Assembly: GCA_017520825.1 (NCBI GenBank)
Contig: JAFXEX010000011.1
Location: 1 to 33,337, forward strand
Direction of reading: 5' to 3'
DNA: 33,337 nucleotides
From: Clostridia bacterium
GTDB taxonomy: Bacteria > Bacillota > Clostridia > Oscillospirales > SIG627
In this document: positions 6,336 through 13,124 of the stretch, piece after piece
Layout: the number at the start of each line of letters is the position of its first letter
How positions within the stretch are numbered: the first letter of the stretch is position 1
Notes under the pieces: model-generated
The model's database searches: none
Told to the model about the DNA's origin: nothing
Seen by the model: only the letters and a program-made list of their open reading frames with translations
Position numbers and translations under genes: made by a program

Positions 6336-8654
6336 TTAACCGAATATTGAAGTTGCAATAACGGGCAATGACCAGATAAACTGGTAAAGGATAATAAACA
6401 TAGGTGTGATTTTTTCCTGAGAGCCGTCAGCCAGAAACGCCACAATAACCAGAGTGAATGCAAAAATCAGACTGATGTATTTTGCAAGGGTGTTAATGGA
6501 GATGATTTCAGAAAGTCTGTCGGCAGACAGGAAGGTGCGAAGAATGTTGGTAACCGAGGAAGCAGAAACGATACCGCTTTGTGCCGTCTCTGAAGGCTCG
6601 TTTTCCTCTGCACCGGGCAGGTCGCATTTATTTACGACTATGATAGGATAGGAGTCGTCCTTCAATATCTGTGTTACAAACCTTGTATCAAGGTTGGGGT
6701 CACGGGTGTTTATTGCCATGCAGATGCCAAGGTTACGGAAGGAATCAAGGAGCGCCTTGAAGTTTCTGCCAAGGGCGTATTTAACGTAGAATTTTGCGCT
6801 GACCTCATCGTCGATTGCAACGTACATTATCCTGCCGTTTGAGGTAACGAAGGCAGAGTCGATAGCGTCGTCAATGTGTGAGAAGCCGTTTGCTTCTACG
6901 TATTCACTGCTTCCGATAAATACCTTGTGAGAATCAATGGAAGCGCAGAAGCCGTTTTCGGCAACCGAGATAATTTCGTCGGCACAGCCCTCGTTGAGAG
7001 TGGCGATAACCGAACGGTTGAATACCTCCTCAAGAGGACCACCCAACAGGTTAAACGCCTTTGCTGCAATCAGATAAGTATTGTCAATTCTGCTCTTTCC
7101 GTAGGTCTTTATAGAGGTAATCTTGATACCCTTGGGATTGAATACGTCTGTGTCGGCAAAGGAAATAAGAGAGGTGTTGGCGTATTCTTCAATCGAAGCC
7201 TCGCCGATTATAGCCGACTGTATTCTTGAAAGTCGGAGTGTCGTAATAAAGAAGGGGAGAGACACCGTAAAGATTGAGGACACGGGTAAAGCCATCATAC
7301 ATGCAAGCGCAAAATTGTTAACTGCATTGCACAAGCCGGTCTCTTTTACAAGAATTGCGCTCAATATTGCAAATATAATAGATGCAAGGAACACCAAAGG
7401 AAGTAAAACCTTGTATACCTCGTTGTAGGGCGAGCGTCTTGAGGTAGTCTTGAAGAAGTCGGAAACAAAGCTTGTTTTACCGATTTTATAAAGAGAAGCG
7501 TCCTCGGGGAGATACTCGCTGAACTTTTCGTATTCTGTGGAAGTCTCATCGAGAGAGGTTACCACGTTCTTGGTCTTGGAGGAAGCGGCAACTCTGAAGG
7601 ATATATGCTCACGGCGAGCATCAATATATGACACGAGAGCCGTTACGGTTGCGCACACGGAGAATATGGAGGAGTAAAGTGAAACGTCCTTTGAGTATTT
7701 GTTGAAAATAAGGTGAATAAATATTTCAATAACTGCCACTAAGAAGGTCACGAAGGTTACGCTGTTCTTGTTGGGCTTCCATAAGAACAGTTGAACTGCT
7801 CCGTCAATCATGGAGTTGAGAATACAAATTGCCGAAATGAAGACGAACTGAAGGTCAACCATAAGGAAGAGTATTCCGTACTTGCCGGGCATAAGCCATT
7901 CGGGATGAGGCAAGGATTTCGTCTCAACGTATATAAGCACGAGAGTTGAAATAAAGGTAGCGATAAGGGAGAGGAGAGCAAACTGCCCTTTCTTTCTGTA
8001 AAGCTCCGTAAACTCTTCCTTGTCCTCGGGAATAGTATATTCGGGCATTTCCTTTTTAACCTTTTTAGGCTTGGGAGGAAGGGGAACGTCAACGTCCTCT
8101 GAACCCTCAACGTAGAAATCTGCTTCATCCTCTTCGATAGCAGTTTCCTCAAGTCCGTCGTAGGTGTCCTCCTCGGGAAGCTCGTCGGTTTCTTCCTTGA
8201 CGGGCTCAGGCTTTTTGTCGGAGAATACCTCAGAAAGATTTACCTGCTTTCCACTTGACAGATTTTCCTTTATTTCGTCTACCGACATATCCTTTTCTCT
8301 GAGAATGTCCTCAACCTTAGCAACTATATCGTCGTCCTCTTCTATGTACGACTTCTCGGTGTTTTTAAGAAATCTGCCGAAGGAGAATGCCGACGCGCCG
8401 TTGGGACGCTCGTTCTCATGAGCTTCTGCTTTTCTCTTCTTTTTCAGGTGCTTTTTAGGTTTTGCGTGTGTCTCAAAGGGGAGAAATATATCGTCGTCAC
8501 GCTGTATATCTTCCTCTATGTCAACGTTGCTTTTTTCAGTCTTAAAGAAAACGGCAGTGTTTTCTTCGGGAGACGCCGAAGCGTTCATAATTCTGGCAGG
8601 GGTCTCCTCGGACACGGGCGTATTATCTTTCCTTCTGAATTTATACTTACTCAT
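6336..8654 (-). CDS. P-type-ATPase-like membrane protein lacking catalytic motifs
   Basis: This is a 772-residue protein. Residues 1 to about 225 are hydrophilic, rich in Glu/Asp/Lys and probably disordered. Hydrophobic segments then follow a P1B-ATPase-like order: four near 230-345, two near 415-470, and two at the C-terminus. Between the last pairs are pieces that line up with P- and N-domains: A-L-P-V-S-S-I-F where CPC-A-L is expected, F-A-D-T-D-V-F-N-P-K-G in place of D-K-T-G-T (about 500), G-G-P-L-E-E in place of the E-H-P motif (about 536), I-G-S-S-E-Y-V-E-A-N-G, and N-T-R-D-P-N in place of T-G-D-N (about 648). No G-D-G-x-N-D hinge is visible. It therefore looks like a pseudo-ATPase, possibly a scaffold or sensor. 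It follows rlmB after 15 bases with AAAGGAA before its ATG. Confidence 0.65.
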   Translation of the reverse strand: MSKYKFRRKDNTPVSEETPARIMNASASPEENTAVFFKTEKSNVDIEEDIQRDDDIFLPFETHAKPKKHLKKKRKAEAHENERPNGASAFSFGRFLKNTEKSYIEEDDDIVAKVEDILREKDMSVDEIKENLSSGKQVNLSEVFSDKKPEPVKEETDELPEEDTYDGLEETAIEEDEADFYVEGSEDVDVPLPPKPKKVKKEMPEYTIPEDKEEFTELYRKKGQFALLSLIATFISTLVLIYVETKSLPHPEWLMPGKYGILFLMVDLQFVFISAICILNSMIDGAVQLFLWKPNKNSVTFVTFLVAVIEIFIHLIFNKYSKDVSLYSSIFSVCATVTALVSYIDARREHISFRVAASSKTKNVVTSLDETSTEYEKFSEYLPEDASLYKIGKTSFVSDFFKTTSRRSPYNEVYKVLLPLVFLASIIFAILSAILVKETGLCNAVNNFALACMMALPVSSIFTVSLPFFITTLRLSRIQSAIIGEASIEEYANTSLISFADTDVFNPKGIKITSIKTYGKSRIDNTYLIAAKAFNLLGGPLEEVFNRSVIATLNEGCADEIISVAENGFCASIDSHKVFIGSSEYVEANGFSHIDDAIDSAFVTSNGRIMYVAIDDEVSAKFYVKYALGRNFKALLDSFRNLGICMAINTRDPNLDTRFVTQILKDDSYPIIVVNKCDLPGAEENEPSETAQSGIVSASSVTNILRTFLSADRLSEIISINTLAKYISLIFAFTLVIVAFLADGSQEKITPMFIILYQFIWSLPVIATSIFG

Positions 8655-8669
8655 TACTTGCTATTCCTT

Positions 8670-9470
8670 TCAGTTTTTTATCCTTCTTGATTTTGCCGCC
8701 TCAAAAAGCACAACTGCAGATGCGCAGGAAACGTTGAGCGAGTTGACCTTTCCCATCATAGGTATTGAAGCAATAAAGTCACAGTTTTTAGTTACAAGTT
8801 CCGAAATGCCGTTGCCTTCGCTTCCAAGGACGATAGCAAGGGGCATATCGTAGTCAATGGTGTCGTATTGCTGACCGTCTGCCTCGCATCCAACAACCCA
8901 CACGCCTCTCTTTTTAAGGTCGTTTATGGTTGAGGATATGTTTGACACCTTTGCAATGGCGAGATGCTCGATTGCTCCTGCAGACGACCTTGAGGTTATA
9001 GCAGTAAGTCCTGCAGAACGCCTTTTGGGAATAATCAATCCGTGAACTCCTGCGCCGTCGCAATTACGGATAATTGCTCCGAGGTTGTGAGGGTCGTTGA
9101 TAGAGTCTGCAATTACTATAAAGGGCTTTTCTCCTCTGTCCTCGGCAATTTTGAAAATATCGTCAATATCCACGTATTCCTTTGCCGCAGCCATTGCAAT
9201 AACGCCCTGATGCATAACACCCATTGCCATTTCGTCAAGCTTTTCACGCTTTACTTCAACGATAGGTATTCCGTGCGCCTTTGCCTCGGCTACGATGACG
9301 ATAAGGGAGCCTTCAATTTCATTTTGCTTTATAAAGAGCTTATCAACGCTTCTTCCCGAACGAATCAGCTCGAGAACGGCGTTTCTTCCACAAATTACGT
9401 TTTCCTCGGGCCCTGTCTGAGCCTCGGTATGTCTGTGTTCAATATATGTGTTTTTCTGTTTCATAATCAA
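8670..9470 (-). CDS. rlmB: 23S rRNA (guanosine-2'-O-)-methyltransferase RlmB, TrmH family
   Basis: This 266-residue SPOUT methyltransferase has an N-terminal substrate-binding domain (about 20-100, beginning I-C-G-R-N-A-V) and the three SpoU motifs: N-D-P-H-N-L-G-A-I-I-R, V-L-G-S-E-G-N-G-I and I-P-M-M-G-K-V-N-S-L-N-V-S. RlmB methylates the 2'-O of G2251 in 23S rRNA; the TrmH-family assignment is firm, the exact target less so. The start is taken as TTG at 9470 because GAGG is 8 bases upstream. The ATG two codons later (9464) would be 14 bases from it. The pseudo-P-type ATPase gene is co-transcribed downstream. Confidence 0.88.
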   Translation of the reverse strand: MIMKQKNTYIEHRHTEAQTGPEENVICGRNAVLELIRSGRSVDKLFIKQNEIEGSLIVIVAEAKAHGIPIVEVKREKLDEMAMGVMHQGVIAMAAAKEYVDIDDIFKIAEDRGEKPFIVIADSINDPHNLGAIIRNCDGAGVHGLIIPKRRSAGLTAITSRSSAGAIEHLAIAKVSNISSTINDLKKRGVWVVGCEADGQQYDTIDYDMPLAIVLGSEGNGISELVTKNCDFIASIPMMGKVNSLNVSCASAVVLFEAAKSRRIKN

Positions 9471-9489
9471 TTACCATTCCTCTTTATAA

Positions 9490-9518
9490 AGTATAACATA
9501 TAAACTCATATTTGTACA
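9490..9518 (-). promoter_or_regulatory. Probable promoter of rlmB
   Basis: On the minus strand: TGTACA (plus 9513-9518), a 17-base spacer and TATACT (9490-9495), about 20 bases before the start. The -10 is good, the -35 weak. Confidence 0.5.
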
Positions 9519-9620
9519 GAATTTTTAGAAAATCGTCAAAAATTTTTAACGTATGGAGATTTTACTTTGTCCAAGATACGAAAGAGGGGAGTTATCTTCC
9601 ACGGTACTCGGTTTTCGGCA

Positions 9621-9654
9621 AAAAATGTGCAATAGCCATTAGACTATTGCACAT
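9621..9654 (-). terminator. Terminator of the zinc-ribbon gene
   Basis: The 11-bp perfect stem ATGTGCAATAG/CTATTGCACAT has an 8-base loop. On the minus strand it runs into six T. It lies 27 bases beyond the zinc-ribbon stop codon. Confidence 0.85.
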
Positions 9655-9681
9655 CGAAATTGCTCACTGTAATATAATTAC

Positions 9682-9957
9682 TTACTGCTCTTTCATTGCT
9701 GAGAAGCACGCGCTGCAGTAAACAGGGCGATCATCGCTGGGCTGGAAGGGAACTTTAGCCTCTCCACCGCAATTAGCGCATACTGTTGTGAATAATTCTC
9801 TGGGAGCTCTTCCGTTTGCCTTTCTTGCGTCACGGCACTCCTTGCATCTCTGGGGCTCGTTTGTCAAGCCTTTTTCAGCGTAGAATTCCTGCTCTCCGGC
9901 TGAGAAGATAAACTCCTTGCCACATTCTTTGCAGGTTAATGTCTTGTCCTCGTACAT
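9682..9957 (-). CDS. Small zinc-ribbon domain protein
   Basis: This 91-residue protein contains three Cys-x2-Cys pairs: C-K-E-C near residue 9, C-K-E-C near 38, and C-A-N-C near 60, with a last C-S-A-C near 78. The first half matches the probable zinc-ribbon (zf-trcl) type with the E-Q-E-F-Y-A-E-K-G-L core; the second half is another two-knuckle ribbon. It likely binds two zinc ions and may contact nucleic acid or protein, but no function is known to me. The ATG at 9957 has GAGGTAACC upstream; the longer reading into the leader has no ribosome site. It is downstream of the sigma factor gene with a 136-base leader. Confidence 0.75.
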   Translation of the reverse strand: MYEDKTLTCKECGKEFIFSAGEQEFYAEKGLTNEPQRCKECRDARKANGRAPRELFTTVCANCGGEAKVPFQPSDDRPVYCSACFSAMKEQ

Positions 9958-10003
9958 TTGGTTACCTCTTTCGGTTATAAAAAATTTATCGCCTTTCGGC
10001 AAA

Positions 10004-10065
10004 GTCTACGGACGGATTTTCACCGTCATCTCTCTGAAGGAGCGCTCTGGTTGAGCTACACAGAC
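10004..10065 (-). pseudogene. Decayed or minimal tRNA-like sequence
   Basis: On the minus strand this 62-base stretch can fold as a cloverleaf. The acceptor arms GTCTGTG/CGTAGAC pair over 7 bp (two G-T). T-A precedes a D-arm GCTC-AACCA-GAGC, followed by a weak 3-bp CTC/GAG anticodon stem with loop CTTCAGA (apparent anticodon TCA) and a perfect T-stem GACGG/CCGTC with loop TGAAAAT. It lacks the D-loop GG, the TTC of the T-loop, two anticodon-stem pairs and a CCA end, and it is over ten bases too short. It is therefore best read as a tRNA relic or a tRNA-shaped leader of the zinc-ribbon gene. Confidence 0.4.
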
Positions 10066-10093
10066 GTATTGGCTGATGTTTATAAAGGATACA

Positions 10094-10666
10094 TTAAGGT
10101 TTAATCAATAACTTCAGCTTGCCTCGGATGCGTTGAATAGCGTTGTCGACAGATTTTGTCGTCATTTGTAACCGATTGGAAATCTCTCCGTAAGAATTGC
10201 CTTGAATAAAAAGCTTCAACACGTCATACTCACGCTTTGAAAGTGAGGTGTCGATTCTTTTAATTAAAGAATCGTAGCTTTCTTTTTCAATCAGCAGACT
10301 TTCGGGTTCGGTAACAGTACCAAGACCTTGAATTTCCGTTTCTTCACCGTCGTCAAGAGAGAGGGAAGAACGAATTGGATAATTCTTTTTGCCGTAATAT
10401 ATTCTTAATGCAGAAATAATGCTATGCTTTATACAAATACGGGCAAAGGTTGAAAAGGATGCGTTAAGCTGTGGCTGGTATGCAAGAGCTGCCTTGTAAA
10501 GACCAATCAGTCCCTCTTGATACAAATCAAGCTTTTCCTCGGTATCAACGTCGCAGGTCGCCACAATGCTCCAGATTATACCTTCAAATTCAGCAGAAAG
10601 TGTCCCGAAAGCGTCCTGATTACCGCTTTTTACAAGACCTGCTAAATCAACGTGGGATAATGGCAT
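10094..10666 (-). CDS. Sigma-70 family RNA polymerase sigma factor, SigH-like
   Basis: This 190-residue sigma factor contains region 2 (D-L-Y-Q-E-G-L-I-G-L-Y-K-A followed by S-F-S-T-F-A) and region 4 (L-S-K-R-E-Y-D-V-L-K-L-F with the helix-turn-helix S-Y-G-E-I-S-N-R-L). The layout and motifs are closest to the sporulation/transition sigma factor SigH (Spo0H) of Firmicutes, though this could be a paralogue. The ATG at 10666 is preferred. Upstream GTG at 10711 overlaps the -10 box, and GGAGAG lies 10 bases before the ATG. It is transcribed from the promoter at 10702-10729, whose -35 sits in a palindrome. Confidence 0.8.
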   Translation of the reverse strand: MPLSHVDLAGLVKSGNQDAFGTLSAEFEGIIWSIVATCDVDTEEKLDLYQEGLIGLYKAALAYQPQLNASFSTFARICIKHSIISALRIYYGKKNYPIRSSLSLDDGEETEIQGLGTVTEPESLLIEKESYDSLIKRIDTSLSKREYDVLKLFIQGNSYGEISNRLQMTTKSVDNAIQRIRGKLKLLIKP

Positions 10667-10701
10667 AAGGGCATAACTCTCCGAATTTGTACTATAAAAT
10701 A

Positions 10702-10729
10702 AGTATAGCACTTTTTAAAGGGTTGTCAA
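10702..10729 (-). promoter_or_regulatory. Promoter of the SigH-like sigma factor
   Basis: On the minus strand: TTGACA (plus 10724-10729), a 16-base spacer and TATACT (10702-10707), with extended -10 bases TGC. The core GTGCTATACTTATTT is identical to that of the Wzz/BY-kinase promoter. Confidence 0.75.
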
Positions 10730-10740
10730 CCCTTTTTTTT
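10717..10740. promoter_or_regulatory. Palindrome over the sigma-factor -35, also a plus-strand terminator shape
   Basis: AAAGGGTTG-T-CAACCCTTT (10717-10735) is a perfect 9-bp dyad containing the whole -35 TTGACA of the minus-strand promoter. On the plus strand it ends in eight T (10733-10740) and so has the form of an intrinsic terminator, although no plus-strand gene precedes it. It could be a repressor operator, an antisense terminator, or both. Confidence 0.5.
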
Positions 10741-10796
10741 GAAAAAATTCACAAGTTTTTTACAGAAGTCGGCGTTCTGTACAAAAAACGCTTTTT

Positions 10797-10835
10797 GAAA
10801 AAAGAAAAGCTTATGCGTTTTGCACATAAGCTTTT
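10797..10835 (-). terminator. Terminator of the Wzz/BY-kinase operon
   Basis: An 11-bp stem AAAAGCTTATG/CATAAGCTTTT is followed on the minus strand by C and six T. It lies 5 bases beyond the kinase stop codon. Confidence 0.85.
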
Positions 10836-10840
10836 ACACT

Positions 10841-11584
10841 TTATTCGAAATCGTAACCGTTATACTTGTTGTAATAATCTTTTCCGAAATAGCTCTTGCT
10901 ATGATAGTAGGGCTGTGTGATGTCTGTTCCTATATAAATTATACCGAGAATGTTTGCATCAATGATTTTAAGATTTGAAATAAGCTTGTTAAAATCCTTG
11001 GTGGTTATAATCTGTTCACGGGCAACGAGTATTACTCCGTCGGATTTCTTTATAAGAGGAAGGGCGTCTGAAACGATGTTAACGGGGGGAGTATCTATGA
11101 TTATGAAGTCATAGTTCTTGCTGATTTCGTCAAGCAAAACGTTCATCGCACGACTTGCAAGAATTTCTGCAGGATTGTTTACGCTTGCGCCCGAGGAAAG
11201 AAAGTCAAGGTTGGGATACTTGGTTGCGTTAACGGCAGCGTCAAAGGTGGTGTTGCCCTTAACCACGTCGGTAAGACCAACGGTAGAGTTAAGCTTGAGA
11301 TACTTTGAAGCTCTTTTCTTTCTAAGGTCTGCGTCTATCATCAGAACCTTCTTATCAAACTGAGCAATAGCAATTGCAAGATTTATGGATGAGGTTGATT
11401 TACCCTCGCCTGAAACCGAGCTTGTCAGAGTAATAATGTGACAGGGCTTGTCGTCAAGATTGAGGATAAGATTTGTACGAACGGTTTTATAAGCTTCCTT
11501 TATTGCAAAGAGGGTAGTTGAAGAAACGGAGCCGGGATTAGTATCCATTGCCGCGTCATTGAATATGCTTTTACTCATAACCAA
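10841..11584 (-). CDS. CpsD/CapB-type tyrosine-protein kinase (BY-kinase)
   Basis: This 247-residue cytoplasmic bacterial tyrosine kinase of the exopolysaccharide type has Walker A S-V-S-G-E-G-K-S-T, Walker A' V-L-M-I-D-A-D-L-R and Walker B-like F-I-I-I-D-T-P-P. Its C-terminal tail is dense in tyrosines (P-Y-Y, S-Y, D-Y-Y, K-Y, G-Y), the autophosphorylation cluster. Such kinases work with a membrane Wzz/CpsC partner, here encoded immediately upstream. The start is TTG at 11584, directly after the partner's TAA, or ATG at 11578. AGGAA is about 9 bases before the TTG and 15 before the ATG. No glycosyltransferases or polymerase genes are near, so the pair is an orphan here. Confidence 0.88.
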   Translation of the reverse strand: MVMSKSIFNDAAMDTNPGSVSSTTLFAIKEAYKTVRTNLILNLDDKPCHIITLTSSVSGEGKSTSSINLAIAIAQFDKKVLMIDADLRKKRASKYLKLNSTVGLTDVVKGNTTFDAAVNATKYPNLDFLSSGASVNNPAEILASRAMNVLLDEISKNYDFIIIDTPPVNIVSDALPLIKKSDGVILVAREQIITTKDFNKLISNLKIIDANILGIIYIGTDITQPYYHSKSYFGKDYYNKYNGYDFE

Positions 11585-12322
11585 TTACCGATGTTCCTTT
11601 CTCAATCCTTTTGCCAGACCATTTTTTGCCGGCTTATTTTTTTCACTGGTTTCCGTATCGGGAATTACACCTAAAATCGGAATATCATAGTTTGAAGTAA
11701 GGTCTTCAAGATTCTTGATTTTCTTATCAAACATTTCCTTGCATACAAAGAATGCAACGGCGATTACTGCACCAAGAACAAGACCGAGTATAGTGTTTTT
11801 AACAATATTCGGTGATGAAGCAACCAAGGGCTTTATAGGGTCGTCGATTACTTCGATTTTGTTCAGCGCCTCGTACTCGTTCGCCTTTTCAACGATATGA
11901 GAAGCCACTATTGATGCGATGTCGTAGCACATCTCGGGTGTTGACGAGGTTACCTTGATGGTAAAGGACGGAGCGTCCTCGTTGGTGGCTGACTGCACGC
12001 TGGTCATAGACTTAATGCTTGACGCCGTAAGCTCTCTTTCATAATCATCTGCGTTATACTGGTCTGCAACCTCGTTGAAGAATTTCGTGGTGTTGAAGAT
12101 TTCCAGATACGAATGTATTGCTTCCTTAACGAAATTTGCCTCGGAAGTTTTACTTCCACTGACGTCCATTACTACGAGGAACTTTGCAGAGGAAGTGAAT
12201 TTTTCATTTACAAAAAATTTTGTATACCCAAAGGTAGCAAAAGCAAAGATTAAAGCAATTACAATAATGTATTTTAACTTTGTCCTCAGAAGTGAAAAGA
12301 CTTTGTCCAAGTTCATTTCCAT
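11585..12322 (-). CDS. Wzz/CpsC-type polysaccharide chain-length regulator
   Basis: This 245-residue membrane protein has a transmembrane segment near residues 18-37, an extracytoplasmic domain, and a second membrane segment near 178-196 followed by a cytoplasmic tail. This is the Wzz topology, and the size fits the Firmicutes CpsC/YveK activator that docks the separate kinase. The tail motif I-P-I-L-G-V-I-P-D is typical. It is transcribed first in the two-gene operon; GGAGG lies 12 bases before the ATG. It would set chain length and activate the kinase in export of a surface or secreted polysaccharide. Confidence 0.87.
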   Translation of the reverse strand: MEMNLDKVFSLLRTKLKYIIVIALIFAFATFGYTKFFVNEKFTSSAKFLVVMDVSGSKTSEANFVKEAIHSYLEIFNTTKFFNEVADQYNADDYERELTASSIKSMTSVQSATNEDAPSFTIKVTSSTPEMCYDIASIVASHIVEKANEYEALNKIEVIDDPIKPLVASSPNIVKNTILGLVLGAVIAVAFFVCKEMFDKKIKNLEDLTSNYDIPILGVIPDTETSEKNKPAKNGLAKGLRKEHR

Positions 12323-12367
12323 TTGAAATTTGCGCCTCCTTGAATGCTGAATTATAATTCTTAAATA

Positions 12368-12396
12368 AGTATAGCACGAAGTTTTTGAAAAATCAA
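12368..12396 (-). promoter_or_regulatory. Promoter of the Wzz/BY-kinase operon
   Basis: On the minus strand: TTGATT (plus 12391-12396), a 17-base spacer and TATACT (12368-12373), with extended -10 TGC. GTGCTATACTTATTT (plus 12363-12377) is shared exactly with the sigma-factor promoter. Confidence 0.7.
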
Positions 12397-12498
12397 GTCA
12401 AAACTGCAAAAAACAAAAAAACTTATAATTATTGTAAAAATATTTTGGGAAAAGGGGATTTTACAGTCGTAAAAACTCGAAAAACGCTTAAATTTTTA

Positions 12499-12527
12499 TT
12501 GCAAAATACTGCTTGTTGTGATAAAAT
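12499..12527 (+). promoter_or_regulatory. Promoter of lemA-DUF2207
   Basis: TTGCAA (12499-12504), 17-base spacer, TAAAAT (12522-12527), about 40 bases upstream of the lemA start. The rest of the 12397-12498 gap holds A/T-rich sequence with no gene. Confidence 0.6.
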
Positions 12528-12566
12528 TGCATTGGAAACGTAAATATATTTTTGGAGGTTTTAATT

Positions 12567-13112
12567 ATGGGAATTATCATTATTGCAGTTATAGTCGTTC
12601 TTATCGTGCTGTGGTTTATCTCGGTTCAGAGAAAGCTTGTAGCCATGGACGAAAACGTTAACAACGCTATGAGTCAGATAGGCGTTCAGCTCTCGTCTCG
12701 TTGGGATGCTCTTACAGCCCTTCTGGACATTACCAAGGGATATGCTGAGCACGAGTACAAAACACTTTCGGACACCGTTAAGATGCGCCGTCCCATCACT
12801 GCAACAAGCACTGCTGCGCAGGCTAAGGAGCAGGACAATATTATCACCGAGGCGCTCACTCACATTATGGCAGTTGCAGAGAACTATCCCGACCTTAAGG
12901 CTAACGAAAATTACGCAAAGCTTATGGACAGCACCAACGAATACGAGAATATGGTACGCAAGTCAAGACTCGTGTATAACGATTCTGTTACCAAGCTCAA
13001 CCGTGAAATCCGTATGTTCCCCACGTCCATTGCTGCCGGAATGCTGAACATTTCAAAAAGAGATTATCTTGAAGAGGATCTTCGCAAGGCAGATATGCCA
13101 AGTATGAAATAA
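12567..13112 (+). CDS. lemA: LemA family protein
   Basis: This 181-residue protein has one N-terminal membrane segment (about residues 2-18) and a long alpha-helical cytoplasmic or peripheral body characteristic of LemA. Motifs include N-V-N-N-A-M-S-Q-I, L-T-A-L-L-D-I-T-K-G-Y, A-V-A-E-N-Y-P-D-L-K-A and the Y-N-D-S-V-T-K-L-N-R-E-I-R-M-F-P-T box. LemA function is poorly defined; it is often paired with DUF2207 or TPM-domain membrane proteins, as here. GGAGG 9 bases before the ATG fixes the start. Confidence 0.9.
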   Translation: MGIIIIAVIVVLIVLWFISVQRKLVAMDENVNNAMSQIGVQLSSRWDALTALLDITKGYAEHEYKTLSDTVKMRRPITATSTAAQAKEQDNIITEALTHIMAVAENYPDLKANENYAKLMDSTNEYENMVRKSRLVYNDSVTKLNREIRMFPTSIAAGMLNISKRDYLEEDLRKADMPSMK

Positions 13113-13124
13113 GGACTGATTTTA

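Noticed and set aside
10004..10065. Functional tRNA with TCA anticodon (for example selenocysteine or suppressor tRNA)
   Set aside because: It is 62 bases long, lacks D-loop GG, T-loop TTC, a full anticodon stem and CCA; a selenocysteine tRNA would be much longer.
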